Positions 36,759-45,900 of a stretch of 64,000 nucleotides of DNA are shown here, piece by piece. Position 1 is the stretch's first letter. Each line of letters starts with the position of its first letter. The translations under genes were made by a program, and so were the position numbers. Location of the stretch: assembly GCF_016900775.1 (NCBI RefSeq), contig NZ_JACJKN010000012.1, forward strand, positions 1-64,000. Reading direction: 5' to 3'. A model generated the notes under the pieces. It made no database searches. It saw nothing but the letters and a program-made list of their open reading frames with translations, and had not been told where the DNA came from. This DNA is from Olsenella uli (GTDB lineage: Bacteria; Actinomycetota; Coriobacteriia; Coriobacteriales; Atopobiaceae).

Positions 36759-36810
36759 CGAGAAGGATGTAGCGAGAAGGACGGGCCGTCTGGACGAGCT
36801 GACGCCGGTC

Positions 36811-36876
36811 CGACTGACACGTTTCGACCAGATGAGGCCCCTTTCGGGGCCTCGTTCGTTCAGAAGCTATCACTCG
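36811..36876. repeat. Nested hairpin element, copy 2, with terminator core
   Basis: The inner GAGGCCCC/GGGGCCTC stem (36834-36853) with TTTC loop and TTCGTT tail is a good terminator for the lipoprotein gene. The outer arms resemble copy 1 at 33577-33640 but are decayed. The tandem GTAGCGAGAAGGAYG sits just upstream (about 36757-36780). Confidence 0.7.
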
Positions 36877-36914
36877 CCCGGGGCGGCGGGCGGAGCGGGG
36901 CGCAGGCCGAGGGC

Positions 36915-37496
36915 CTAGCGCAAAACGACGCCCTCGCGGACGCGCTCCACCGCCTCGTCACCCAGGTAGTGGCGGACGATCTCGAGCGCGAAGAGCATCG
37001 CCGTGCCCGCCCCCTGGCTCGTGATGAGGTTGCCGTCCACGACCACCGGCTCGTCGGCGAGAAGGACGGCGCCGCGCTCGGCGAGCACGTGCTGGAAGCC
37101 GGGGTTGGAGGTGGCGCGGCGCCCCTCGAGCAGGCCGAGCTCAGCCAGGATCGACGGGGCGGCGCAGATGGCGGCGAGCGGCCGGCCCGCCGCGGCGCGG
37201 GCGGAGAGCTCGGCGCAGAGCGGCTCGCAGGCGCGCAGGTTGGGGGTCCCGGGGATACCTCCGGGCAGCACGAGCATGTCGTAGTCCGCGAACGAGAAGC
37301 CCTCGTCGAAGAGCGAGCGCTTGCAGACGATTCTGACCTCGTGCGAGGACGTCACCTCGCGATCGGGCGTGATCGCCACGGTGTCGCAGGGGACGCCCGC
37401 CCGGAAGAGCAGGTCAACGACCGTGAGGCCCTCGATCTCCTCGAGTCCGGGCGCCACGAACACGGCCACGCGCTTCTCGCTTGCCTGCTTGAACAT
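36915..37496 (-). CDS. DJ-1/PfpI family protein (YajL/ThiJ type)
   Basis: A 193-residue DJ-1 superfamily protein. The nucleophile elbow is LAAICAAPSIL (Cys about residue 111), the conserved Glu lies in GLEEIEGLTVVDLL, and PGGIPGTPNLR is the usual glycine turn. The family includes protein deglycases/glyoxalases and redox sensors; the role here is not settled. GGAGGCAAC precedes the ATG. Confidence 0.92.
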   Translation of the reverse strand: MFKQASEKRVAVFVAPGLEEIEGLTVVDLLFRAGVPCDTVAITPDREVTSSHEVRIVCKRSLFDEGFSFADYDMLVLPGGIPGTPNLRACEPLCAELSARAAAGRPLAAICAAPSILAELGLLEGRRATSNPGFQHVLAERGAVLLADEPVVVDGNLITSQGAGTAMLFALEIVRHYLGDEAVERVREGVVLR

Positions 37497-37532
37497 GTTG
37501 CCTCCTCTGGGTTGCGCCGCGCCGCGGCGACG

Positions 37533-37991
37533 CTAGTCCTCCGAGATTCCCGCGTTGATGGCGTCAGCGATGGCCTGCGGGTCGTCGGTGCCGCGGATGA
37601 CGGTCTTGAAGTCGTCCTTCATGAGCAGGACGGCGGTCTTGGACAGGAGCTTGATGTGCACGGTCCCCGCCTCGCCCTCCGGGACGAGCAGGGAGATTGC
37701 GACGTCGATGGGCTTGTCGTCGAAGCTCGGCCAGGCGATGGGGTGGTCGTTCTTCACCACGATGACCGAGGCCTCGAGAATGGCGGGCGACTTTGCGTGC
37801 GGGACGGCGAAGCCGTCGGTCATGCCCGTCTCCCCCATCGCCTCGCGGGCAAGGAAGGCGTCGCAAACCACGTCGGCGTCGCTCGCAACGCCGAGCTCGG
37901 CAGCACGCTCCGAGATGAAGCGCAGCATGTCCTCGCGCGTGTCGATGCTCTGGCCGACAAAGACGTTTTCTGCCCTGACGAAGTCGCTCAC
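37533..37991 (-). CDS. PTS EIIA component, fructose/mannitol (PtsN) type
   Basis: A 152-residue EIIA domain with the phosphorylatable His in GFAVPHAKS (about residue 64) and the family motif LVPEGEAGTVHIKLLSKTA. No EIIB or EIIC gene is next to it, so it either serves a distant permease or has a regulatory role like PtsN. The start is GTG 37991, six bases after AAAGGAGG; the longer frame lacks a ribosome site. Confidence 0.9.
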   Translation of the reverse strand: MSDFVRAENVFVGQSIDTREDMLRFISERAAELGVASDADVVCDAFLAREAMGETGMTDGFAVPHAKSPAILEASVIVVKNDHPIAWPSFDDKPIDVAISLLVPEGEAGTVHIKLLSKTAVLLMKDDFKTVIRGTDDPQAIADAINAGISED

Positions 37992-38081
37992 GTGAGCCTC
38001 CTTTTTTCGCGTGCGGCGGGGTCCCGGCAGCCCCGGCCCACGCCCCATGATAGCGGTTACGCGGCGGGCACGCAGGACACG

Positions 38082-39140
38082 CTAGCGCGCCGGCGGCTCG
38101 ATCCCCAGGTGGTCGAAGGCGGCGAGCGTGGCCTGGCGGCCCTGCGGCGTGCGCACGATGAGCCCGCGCTGCAGCAGGTACGGCTCGTAGACATCCTCGA
38201 GCGTGGAGGGGTCCTCGGAGACGGCGCTCGCCACCGTGGTGAGCCCCACCGGGCGGCCGCGGAAGGTGCTGCAGAGCGCGGTGAGGATGCGCACGTCCAT
38301 GGTGTCGAGGCCCATGGCGTCTATCTCGAAGAACTCGAGCGCCTCGGCGGCCACCTCCCAGGTGATTGTGCCCTCGCGCTTGACCTGCGCGTAGTCGCGC
38401 ACGCGCTTGAGCAGGCGGTTGGCAAGGCGCGGCGTGCCGCGCGAGCGCGAGGCGATCTCGGCCGCGCCCTGCTCGTCTATCTCCACGCCGAGGATGTGCG
38501 CCGAGCGGCTCACGATGACGCCGAGCTCCGCAGGCGTGTAGTAGTCGAGGCGGTACGAGATGCCAAAGCGGTCGCGCAGGGGCCCCGTGAGCAGGCCGGT
38601 GCGCGTGGTGGCGCCCACGAGCGTGAAGTGCGGCACGTCGATCCTGATGGAGCGCGCGGCCGGCCCCTTGCCGATGACGATGTCCAGGAAGAAGTCCTCC
38701 ATCGCGGGGTAGAGGATCTCCTCGATCTGGTGGTTGAGACGGTGTATCTCGTCCACGAAGAGGACGTCTCCCGCCTCGAGGTTGGTGAGAATGGCGGCGA
38801 GGTCCCCGGCGCGCTCGATGGCGGGTCCGGAGGTGGTGTGCATCTTGGCGCCCATCTCGTTGGCGACGATGCCCGCGAGCGTGGTCTTGCCGAGGCCCGG
38901 CGGGCCCGAGAAGATCACGTGGTCGAGCGCCTCGCCGCGGTCGCGCGCGGCCTGGATGAGCACGCGCAGGTTCTCCCGCACGCGCTCCTGGCCGATGTAC
39001 TCGTCGAGCGTGCGCGGCCTGAGGGTGCGGTCCTGGTCGAGGTCGTCCGCGGTGAGCTCGCCCGTGACGTCGCGCGGGCCCGCGGGGCGCGGCGCCGCGG
39101 CGCCGGCGAAGAGGTCCTTCTCGCTCGCCTCCCACATCAT
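38082..39140 (-). CDS. ruvB: Holliday junction branch migration ATPase RuvB
   Basis: A 352-residue AAA+ motor that drives RuvAB branch migration. Walker [17 protein letters not shown], Walker [12 protein letters not shown], sensor 1 [11 protein letters not shown], arginine finger in PLRDRFGI and the C-terminal winged helix ([36 protein letters not shown]) are all present. The start ATG overlaps the ruvA stop. It is the last gene of ruvC-ruvA-ruvB. Confidence 0.98.
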   Translation of the reverse strand: MMWEASEKDLFAGAAAPRPAGPRDVTGELTADDLDQDRTLRPRTLDEYIGQERVRENLRVLIQAARDRGEALDHVIFSGPPGLGKTTLAGIVANEMGAKMHTTSGPAIERAGDLAAILTNLEAGDVLFVDEIHRLNHQIEEILYPAMEDFFLDIVIGKGPAARSIRIDVPHFTLVGATTRTGLLTGPLRDRFGISYRLDYYTPAELGVIVSRSAHILGVEIDEQGAAEIASRSRGTPRLANRLLKRVRDYAQVKREGTITWEVAAEALEFFEIDAMGLDTMDVRILTALCSTFRGRPVGLTTVASAVSEDPSTLEDVYEPYLLQRGLIVRTPQGRQATLAAFDHLGIEPPAR

Positions 39141-39769
39141 CGGCCACTCCCCAGGCGCCGCAGGGCGTAGGCGAGGACCTGCTCGATGGTCACGGCCCCG
39201 GCCTCCTCGTGGCCCTCGAGGGCGAGCTCGGCCTCCTGGGAGGTGAAGCCCATGGAGAGCAGGGCCTCGGTCGCCTCGGCGGCAACGCCCGCGCCCGCGG
39301 TGGCCACGCTCAGCGGCGCGACGTCGGGCTCGGAAAGCCCCACGAGGCCCCGCAGCTCGGCGCTCTTGGAGAAGACGTCGGAGAGCTCCACGATGAGGCG
39401 GCTCGCCTTCTTGCGGCCCACGCCCGGGACCTGCGCCATCCGCGCCGCGTCCTGCGTGGTCACGATCTGCGCGAGCACGGAGGGCGAGAAGGTCGAGAGC
39501 ACCGAGAGCGCGAGCTTGGAGCCCACGCCCGAGATGGCGCGGAGCTGGTCGAAGAGGGCGCGCTCCTCGCGGGTGGCGAAGCCGTAGAGCTCCATCGAGC
39601 CGTCGCGCACCACCATGCGCGCGAGCAGCGTCACGCCCGCCTCGCCCACGTGGGGCAGCGACGCGGCGGTGGTCGACGAGACGCCGAGCTCGAAGCCCAC
39701 GCCCCCCACGTCGAGCACGACGTGGGTGGGCAGCGCCTCGATCAGCGTGCCGGTGAGCTGGACTATCAC
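39137..39769 (-). CDS. ruvA: Holliday junction DNA-binding protein RuvA
   Basis: A 210-residue protein: OB-fold domain I ([23 protein letters not shown]), two helix-hairpin-helix motifs ([15 protein letters not shown] and [16 protein letters not shown]) and the RuvB-binding UBA-like domain III ([20 protein letters not shown]). Start GTG 39769 follows AAGGAGGG and overlaps the ruvC stop as GTGA. Confidence 0.97.
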   Translation of the reverse strand: MIVQLTGTLIEALPTHVVLDVGGVGFELGVSSTTAASLPHVGEAGVTLLARMVVRDGSMELYGFATREERALFDQLRAISGVGSKLALSVLSTFSPSVLAQIVTTQDAARMAQVPGVGRKKASRLIVELSDVFSKSAELRGLVGLSEPDVAPLSVATAGAGVAAEATEALLSMGFTSQEAELALEGHEEAGAVTIEQVLAYALRRLGSGR

Positions 39770-40272
39770 GTGAGGGCCCTCCTTGCCTCCCCGAGGCTCT
39801 TCGTTCTGACGACGTTCGCGTGGCACACGGCGGCAGCGAGCGCGTCGGCCGCGTGGTCGGGGCGCGGGTCGTGGTCGAGCGCCAGGATGTTTCTCACCAT
39901 GTAGATCACCTGGTACTTGTCGGCCGCGCCGGTGCCCACGACGGCCTGCTTAATCTGCATGGGAGTGTACTCCCCCACGGCAAGCCCCGCCGTCGAGCAC
40001 GCCACGATGGCGGCGCCGCGGGCCTGCGCGGTGGCGATGGCCGACTTGGTGTTCTCCCCGAAGTAGATGCTCTCGATGGAGAGCTCGGTGGGGCCGTAGC
40101 GGTCGATGACGCCCCTGAGCTCCGCGTAGATCCTGCCCAGCCGCATGTCGATCGGCTCGGAGGCATGCGTGGTCACACAGCCGTAGGCCCGCGCGCGGCA
40201 CGTGGAGCCCCTCGTCTCAACGACGCCCCAGCCCGTGTGCGCGAGCCCCGGGTCGATGCCGAGTACGACCAT
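39766..40272 (-). CDS. ruvC: Holliday junction resolvase RuvC
   Basis: A 168-residue RNase H-fold endonuclease cutting Holliday junctions. Acidic active-site residues lie in [13 protein letters not shown] (Asp7), LSIESIYFG (Glu) and [17 protein letters not shown] (two Asp). Full length. It is first in the operon; GAGAGAGG precedes the ATG, and a LexA box overlaps its promoter. Confidence 0.97.
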   Translation of the reverse strand: MVVLGIDPGLAHTGWGVVETRGSTCRARAYGCVTTHASEPIDMRLGRIYAELRGVIDRYGPTELSIESIYFGENTKSAIATAQARGAAIVACSTAGLAVGEYTPMQIKQAVVGTGAADKYQVIYMVRNILALDHDPRPDHAADALAAAVCHANVVRTKSLGEARRALT

Positions 40273-40299
40273 CTGCCTCTCTCCCGTCGTTCCATGATT

Positions 40300-40341
40300 C
40301 GAACGTTCGTTCTATCATAGCACGGGGGTGGCGTCCCGCAA
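40300..40341 (-). promoter_or_regulatory. SOS-regulated promoter of ruvCAB
   Basis: On the minus strand TTGCGG (40341-40336) and TATGAT (40319-40314) are 16 bp apart, and immediately downstream AGAACGAACGTTCG (40313-40300) matches 13 of 14 positions of the Gram-positive/actinobacterial LexA box CGAACRNRYGTTYG. LexA bound there would block the start site. Confidence 0.85.
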
Positions 40342-40344
40342 GCC

Positions 40345-42165
40345 TCAGTTTTCCGAGAAGGGCCCCTCCCAGGGCAGCCGCGGGCCGGCGCCTGACGAGC
40401 CGTGCCGGCCGGGAGCCTCCCCCGAGGGCGTCCCAAAGGGAGAAAGGCCTCCCCCCTGCGAGAAGTCGCGCAGGTAGCCGAGAAGGTCGCGGACGTCGTG
40501 CTCGTGGTCCTCGCCCGCGGGCGATCCCGCACGCGCCGACGCACCGTCCGCCCCGCCCTCGCCCTCCGCCTCGCGGAGCATCTCGAGGGCCTCGGCCGCC
40601 CGGCTCGCCGCGCGCTCGTCCTCCGCGCGCACGCGGTCGCGCCACGCGAGGCCGCGCGGCGCGCGCGCCTCGGCGAGCGTCTTCGACGAGAGCTCGAGCA
40701 CGAGCCCACGCGGCACCCTCGCGGAGTCCAGCCCGCGCAGGCGCCCCACGATGGCCATGACGACCTCCTCGTGGCCGCGCTCGGCCACGATGTCGGAGAC
40801 CGGCAGCTCCCACTCGACGTAGCTCGAGAGCACGAGGTCCACGAAGGAGAGGCGCGCCTCGGGCGTGGGGTGCGAGCGCTCGAGGGCCCCCAGGTCGAGC
40901 TCGGGCCCGGGGATGCTCGCCTCGGCGGGAATCACGGGCGAGATGGTGTTGCGCAGGTGCGTGAGGGCCACGACGTCAGAGCGGTAGAGGTCGCCGAGCG
41001 GCTGGAGGCGCGCCGCGCTCGAGCGGGCGCTCCCGTCGAGCGCGAGGGCGGTCTTGTCGGCGCACCCGAGCGGCACCGCGCCCGTGCGCCGGGCGAGCTC
41101 GGCGAGGCGCGCCTGCGCGAGGTCGAGCGAGAGCTCCTCGTCCGCTCCGTCGACCGGCTCGAGCCGCCCGACGCGCTCCTCCGGGATGCGCAGCGCGCGC
41201 ACGAGGGACTCCGCCACGGCGTCGCGCGCGGCGTCGCCCGTGCGCCGCAGGAGGGCGCGGACCCGCAGGGGGCCGAGCGCGTCGGTCGCGAGCGTGGCCA
41301 CGAGCAGCGACCCTATGCGGTCGTCGACGAGCACGCACGCCCCCTCCTCGCCGGGGCACTCCTCGGCGAGGCCCGCCGTGAGCGCCCCCCAGGTCATGAG
41401 CGGGGCGTCGTAGACCTCGGGCGCGAGCGGCTCGGCGAGGGGGCCCTCCGCCGAGGGGTCCACGTCGCAGACCAGAAGCGCCTCCTCGAGGCTCGGCGCC
41501 TGGGCGGCGAGCTCCCCCCACGGCGCGAGCACGAAGCTCGAGCCGCAGAAGACCTGCCCGTCGTAGCAGCCCACGCCCCCGACGCCCACGACCCAGGCCC
41601 CCGTCGCCTCGGCGTCGGCGAGGTAGCGCCCCTCGAGCAGCGAGCTGCCGAGCGCGCTCGAGACGTCGTCGGCCGCAAAGCCATAGCCCGAGAGAAAGAG
41701 GATGACGTCGACGTCGTACTCGAACTCGTCGTACTCGTCCAGGTCCTCGTAGGTGAAGGCGACGCCAATCCGCGCCCCGGCGAACTCGAGCTCGGGCAGG
41801 GCGTGGGCGTCCCCCTCCTCGGAGGCGGCGGCCTCCAGATACGACGTCAGGCGCACCGGGACGACGCCTCCCGAGGAGACGAGCATCGCCTCGGGCAGCA
41901 CGACCCCGTCGAAGTCGGTGAGCACGGGGACGAGGCACGGGCAGGCGAGCTCGTCGACCAGGCCGAGCAGGCACTCCGCCAGGTCCAGGAGGAACCCCTC
42001 CCGGTCGACGTAGGGCACGGGCGAGGCGCCACAGAGCGCGGTCGCGGGAAAGACGAGCAGGTCCACGTTCTTCTCGGCCGCCGCGCGCGACTGCTCCGCC
42101 ATGCGCCTCGACGTCCCCTCGAAGTCGCCCGCGCGCGTGCGCATCTGCGCGATCGCAATCCTCAT
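40345..42165 (-). CDS. NAD-synthetase (NadE)-like protein lacking catalytic motifs
   Basis: The 606-residue protein has the two-domain layout of glutamine-dependent NAD+ synthetase: nitrilase-like (residues 1-235) then ATP-pyrophosphatase-like (about 255-500), plus a ~100-residue glycine/acidic tail. Catalytic residues appear lost: FPE reads FPAT (39-42), the ICED cysteine is Tyr139 in TYED, the SGGIDS P-loop reads DDRIGS (281-286), and GNKSE is ADKTA. It may be a regulatory pseudoenzyme or a divergent enzyme. ATG 42165 follows GAGAGGAG. It lies upstream of, but apart from, ruvCAB. Confidence 0.78.
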   Translation of the reverse strand: MRIAIAQMRTRAGDFEGTSRRMAEQSRAAAEKNVDLLVFPATALCGASPVPYVDREGFLLDLAECLLGLVDELACPCLVPVLTDFDGVVLPEAMLVSSGGVVPVRLTSYLEAAASEEGDAHALPELEFAGARIGVAFTYEDLDEYDEFEYDVDVILFLSGYGFAADDVSSALGSSLLEGRYLADAEATGAWVVGVGGVGCYDGQVFCGSSFVLAPWGELAAQAPSLEEALLVCDVDPSAEGPLAEPLAPEVYDAPLMTWGALTAGLAEECPGEEGACVLVDDRIGSLLVATLATDALGPLRVRALLRRTGDAARDAVAESLVRALRIPEERVGRLEPVDGADEELSLDLAQARLAELARRTGAVPLGCADKTALALDGSARSSAARLQPLGDLYRSDVVALTHLRNTISPVIPAEASIPGPELDLGALERSHPTPEARLSFVDLVLSSYVEWELPVSDIVAERGHEEVVMAIVGRLRGLDSARVPRGLVLELSSKTLAEARAPRGLAWRDRVRAEDERAASRAAEALEMLREAEGEGGADGASARAGSPAGEDHEHDVRDLLGYLRDFSQGGGLSPFGTPSGEAPGRHGSSGAGPRLPWEGPFSEN

Positions 42166-42212
42166 GTCAGCCCCCGCTCCTCTCGCTCCCCGCCTGCATC
42201 CGATTGTGCCAC

Positions 42213-42250
42213 ACGCGGCGGGGCCCCGGTCTCCCAAGGCCCCGCCGCGT
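42213..42250. terminator. Hairpin downstream of desulfoferrodoxin
   Basis: ACGCGGCGGGGCC pairs with GGCCCCGCCGCGT around a 12-nt loop, just after the GGGGCCTGTCCCC-family hairpin on the minus strand. It separates the desulfoferrodoxin gene from the NadE-like gene. Confidence 0.6.
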
Positions 42251-42257
42251 CAGATAT

Positions 42258-42286
42258 GCCTAAAAGGGGCCTGTCCCCTTTTAGGC
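42258..42286. terminator. Hairpin overlapping desulfoferrodoxin stop (GGGGCCTGTCCCC family)
   Basis: GCCTAAAAGGGG and CCCCTTTTAGGC form a perfect 12-bp stem with loop CCTGT. The TAA of the gene is in the arm, as at ddl; both genes end with codons for Leu-Ala-stop supplied by the repeat. Confidence 0.8.
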
Positions 42287-42664
42287 AAGCTCGGCCTTCC
42301 AGAGGCCGTGGAGGTTGCAGTAGGCGTAGACGGCGCCGCCCTCGGAGCAGCAGGCGCCGAACTTCGTCGTGGGCTCGTCGCCCGGCCTCAGGTGCTTGAG
42401 GCAGAGCTTGCCGTCGGTGGCCAGCGCGATCCACTCGATGTAGTGCTCCTCGACCATGGGGTGGGCGACCTCGCCGACGGTCACGACGATGTGGTTGCCG
42501 TCCTTGGCGGCCACGGGGACGTGCTTCTCGGTGGCGGCGTCGGTGGAGCCGGCCTGGAGCAGCTCCATGGGCTCGCCGCAGCAGCTCGGCGTGACGCCGC
42601 CGTCCTTGACGACGGCAACGATGTTGCCGCAGTGGTTGCAGCGATAGAACTTGACCTCGGCCAT
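42281..42664 (-). CDS. dfx: Desulfoferrodoxin (superoxide reductase)
   Basis: A 127-residue two-iron protein that reduces superoxide to peroxide in anaerobes. The N-terminal desulforedoxin domain has YRCNHCGN and SCCGEPM; the catalytic neelaredoxin domain has KHVPV, HPMVEEHYIEWI and YCNLHGLW supplying four His and one Cys. Normal length. The ATG follows GAGAGAGGACC. It fits an anaerobic host. Confidence 0.96.
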   Translation of the reverse strand: MAEVKFYRCNHCGNIVAVVKDGGVTPSCCGEPMELLQAGSTDAATEKHVPVAAKDGNHIVVTVGEVAHPMVEEHYIEWIALATDGKLCLKHLRPGDEPTTKFGACCSEGGAVYAYCNLHGLWKAELA

Positions 42665-42777
42665 GATGGGTCCTCTCTCTGGGTTGGGACGGCGCCCGCT
42701 GCGTCGCCCTTCCTCTATTGATACCCATCCGGACGCAATTCTAGCCACGGCGCGGGGCGCCCGGTCGGCGGACGGGC

Positions 42778-42881
42778 GTCGCGAATCCCCCGCAGGGCCG
42801 CCGCGCGGGGGCAAGGCGACGCTCTTCTCGCCCGAGGCGTCGCGAACCGCCCGCACGCCGGCCCCGCGGGGCCGAGGCGAC
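42778..42881. repeat. Palindrome array B: two 43-bp units, 61-bp period
   Basis: Units at 42778-42820 and 42839-42881, each starting GTCGCGAA and ending GGCGAC, are separated by the 18-bp spacer GCTCTTCTCGCCCGAGGC. The array lies just downstream of the dnaE stop codon (42908) and fills the dnaE-dfx gap. Confidence 0.92.
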
Positions 42882-42907
42882 ATTCCGCCCGGCGCCGCCC
42901 GGCGCCC

Positions 42908-45900
42908 CTACGCCACCTTGACGTGCCCCTGCCGCCCCACGAGGTCGACCATCTCGGCGAGAAGGACCATGTTGTGCGCGTCGATGCGCGCGGGGAGCTC
43001 CATGCGCATGATGTCGCCCGAGGTGGACTCCACGCGCATCTCAACGCGGTCGAGGCCGGGGTAGCGCCCGAGGATGGAGCAGAGGCTGTCCATGTAGGGC
43101 CGCGTGAGCAGGCCCGCCGGGATGTTCACCTCGAGCACCTTGGGGCGGTTGCTCCGCTCGTCCAGGACGAGCGGCTCCACGTTCATGCAGATGATCTGGT
43201 TGCCGCGGTCGCCGCGCTCGAGCTTGCCCTCCACCTTCACGAAGACGTCGCCCTGGGTCTCGCCCGTCTCCTCGTCGACCTGGCCCACGAGGGCGCCGGC
43301 GCACTTCTTGTAGAGCTTGGGGAAGACCACAAGCGTGACCTCGCCCTCCATGTCCTCGAGCGTCACGATGGCCATGGAGTCGCCGTTCTTGGTGGTCTTC
43401 TTCTGCACGGCGTTGACCATGCCCGCGAGGCGAATGACCTTGCCCTCGGGCACGCGGAAGCGCTCGTGCACGCCGCCCGCGGGGTCCGTGTACTCCTCGG
43501 CCACCTCGATCTCGGCGATCGTGTAGTCGCGGTTCTTGGCGAGCGCGTACTCGTAGGGGCGCAGCGGGTGGTCGGAGACGTAGAGGCCGAGGACCTCGTG
43601 CTCCTTGGCGAGCTTGACCGAGCGGTCCCACTCCACGCCGTCGGGCTCGGGCACGGTGTTCTCGAAGCCGGAGCCCTCCACGTCGCCGAAGAGGTCGAAC
43701 ATGGAGAACTGCCCGGCCGCGCGCGTCTTCTGCCGCTTGGCGGCGGCGTCGATGATGTTCTCGGGGTTGGTCTTGTCCACGAAGCGCATGAGCTGCATGC
43801 GGGTGTAGCCCGTCGAGTCGAAGGCGCCCGAGCAGATGAGCGCCTCCGCCACGCGGCGGTTGGCCTGGCCCGAGTCCATGCGGTCCACGAAGTCGTGGAG
43901 GTTGGCGAAGGGTCCGTTCTTCTCGCGCTCCGCCATGATGGCCTCGCCCACGCCCTCGCCCACGCCGCGAATGCCGGCAAAGCCAAAGCGCACGCCCTCG
44001 GGGACGGCCGTGAAGTCGCGGCCGGACTCGTTGATGTCCGGCGGCAGGATGGCCACGCCCTCGTGGCGGTAGGCCGTAACGTAGTGGACGATCTTGTCGG
44101 TCTTGCCCATGTAGGACGTGAGGACCGAGGCCATGTACTCGCGCGGGTAGTGGGCCTTGAGCCAGGCCGTCTGCATGACGAGGATGGCGTATCCCGCCGA
44201 GTGGCTCTTGTTGAACGCGTAGGAGGCGAACTCCAGGACGTCGTCCCAGATGCGCTGCGCGATCTCCTTCTTGTAGCCGTTGGTGACGGCGCCGTTCATC
44301 CAGTGGTCGTAGGTGGTCTCGTCCTTGCCGTCGTCCCAGTGGAAGACCGTGGAGGTGAGGAGCTTGATCTTCTTCTTGGCCACGGGCTTTCTGATGCGGG
44401 AGTCGGACTCGCCGGCCGAGAAGCCCGACATCTTCATCGAGATCTTCATGACCTGCTCCTGGTAGACCATGGTGCCGTAGGTCTCGCCCAGGATGTCGTC
44501 CAGGCGCGGGTCGTAGGAGACGGCCTCCTCGCGCCCGTTCATGCGGTTGATGTAGCTCGTGACCATGCCGGCGCCCAGGGGGCCGGGGCGGTAGAGGGCG
44601 ATAAGGGCGACGACCTGCTTGTACTCGGTCGGGCGCATGTTCTTGATCGTGGACGTCATGCCCGCGGACTCGATCTGGAAGACGCCCGCCGTGCGGCCCT
44701 CGCGCATGAGCTTGTAGATCTCTGGGTCGTCGAAGGGGATCTCGTCGACGTTGATGTCGATGCCGTGGTTGGCCTTGATGTTGGCGAGCGCCTTGGAGAT
44801 GACGGTGAGCGTGCGCAGGCCCAGGAAGTCCATCTTGAGCAGGCCCATGTCCGCGACCGAGTGGCCCTCGTACTGGGTGATCTCCACGCCGCCCTTGGTG
44901 TCCACCTTGGTGGGCACGTGGTCGTTCACCGGCGTGGGGGCGATGAGGACGGCGCAGGCGTGGACGCCCTCGCCGCGGTGCATGCCCTCGATGGAGAGCG
45001 CCGCGTCGATGATGGAGCGCGAGTCGGCGTCGTTCTTATAGGCGTCCTCGAAGTCCGGGGAGTACTGGTCGGGCGCCTTCTCGGACTTGTGGAGGGCGTG
45101 GTCGAGCGTGAGCTTGGGGTCGTTGGCGAGCATCTTCGAGAGCTTCTGGCCCTGCCAGACGGGAAAGCCCAGCACGCGCGCGGCGTCATTGATGGCCTGC
45201 TTGGCCTTGATCGTGGAGTAGGTGATGACGTGGCAGACGCGCTCGGGGCCGTAGAGCTGGCGGACGTGCTCCACGACCTCGAGGCGCCGCTCGTCGTCGA
45301 AGTCCATGTCGATATCGGGCATCTCGGAGCGCTGCGGGGAGAGGAAGCGCTCGAACATGAGACCGTTGTCGAGCGGGTCGAAGGTCGTGATGTCCATCGC
45401 GTAGGCCACGATGGCGCCGGCGGCCGACCCTCGGCCGGGGCCCACGCCGATGCCGTTTCGCTTGGCCCAGCGCACGTACTCCTGGACGATCAGGAAGTAG
45501 TCGGCGAAGCCCTTCTCGCAGATGACCTTGTACTCGTACTCGAAGCGCTCGCGGACGTTCTCGCCGCCGATCTCAAGCTCACGCCAGTTCTCGCCGTAGC
45601 GGCGGGCGAGGCCCGTCTCGCACTCCTTGCGGAAGCGCTCCTCCGAGGTCTCGCCGGGGTCGAGGTCCGGGAACTTGGGCAGGTACATGTGCGACCAGTC
45701 GAGCTCGAAGCTGCACTTCTCGGCCACCTCGAGCGTGTTCTCTATGACCTCGGGCGCCCACGAGAAGAGCTCGCGCATCTCCGCCTCGCTCTTGAGGTAG
45801 AACTCGGTGCCGGTCATGCGCTTGCGGTTCTCGTCGTCGAGCTTGGAGGCGGTGCCGATGCACGAGAGCACGTCCTGGGTGGGCGCGTCCTCGCGCGTGA

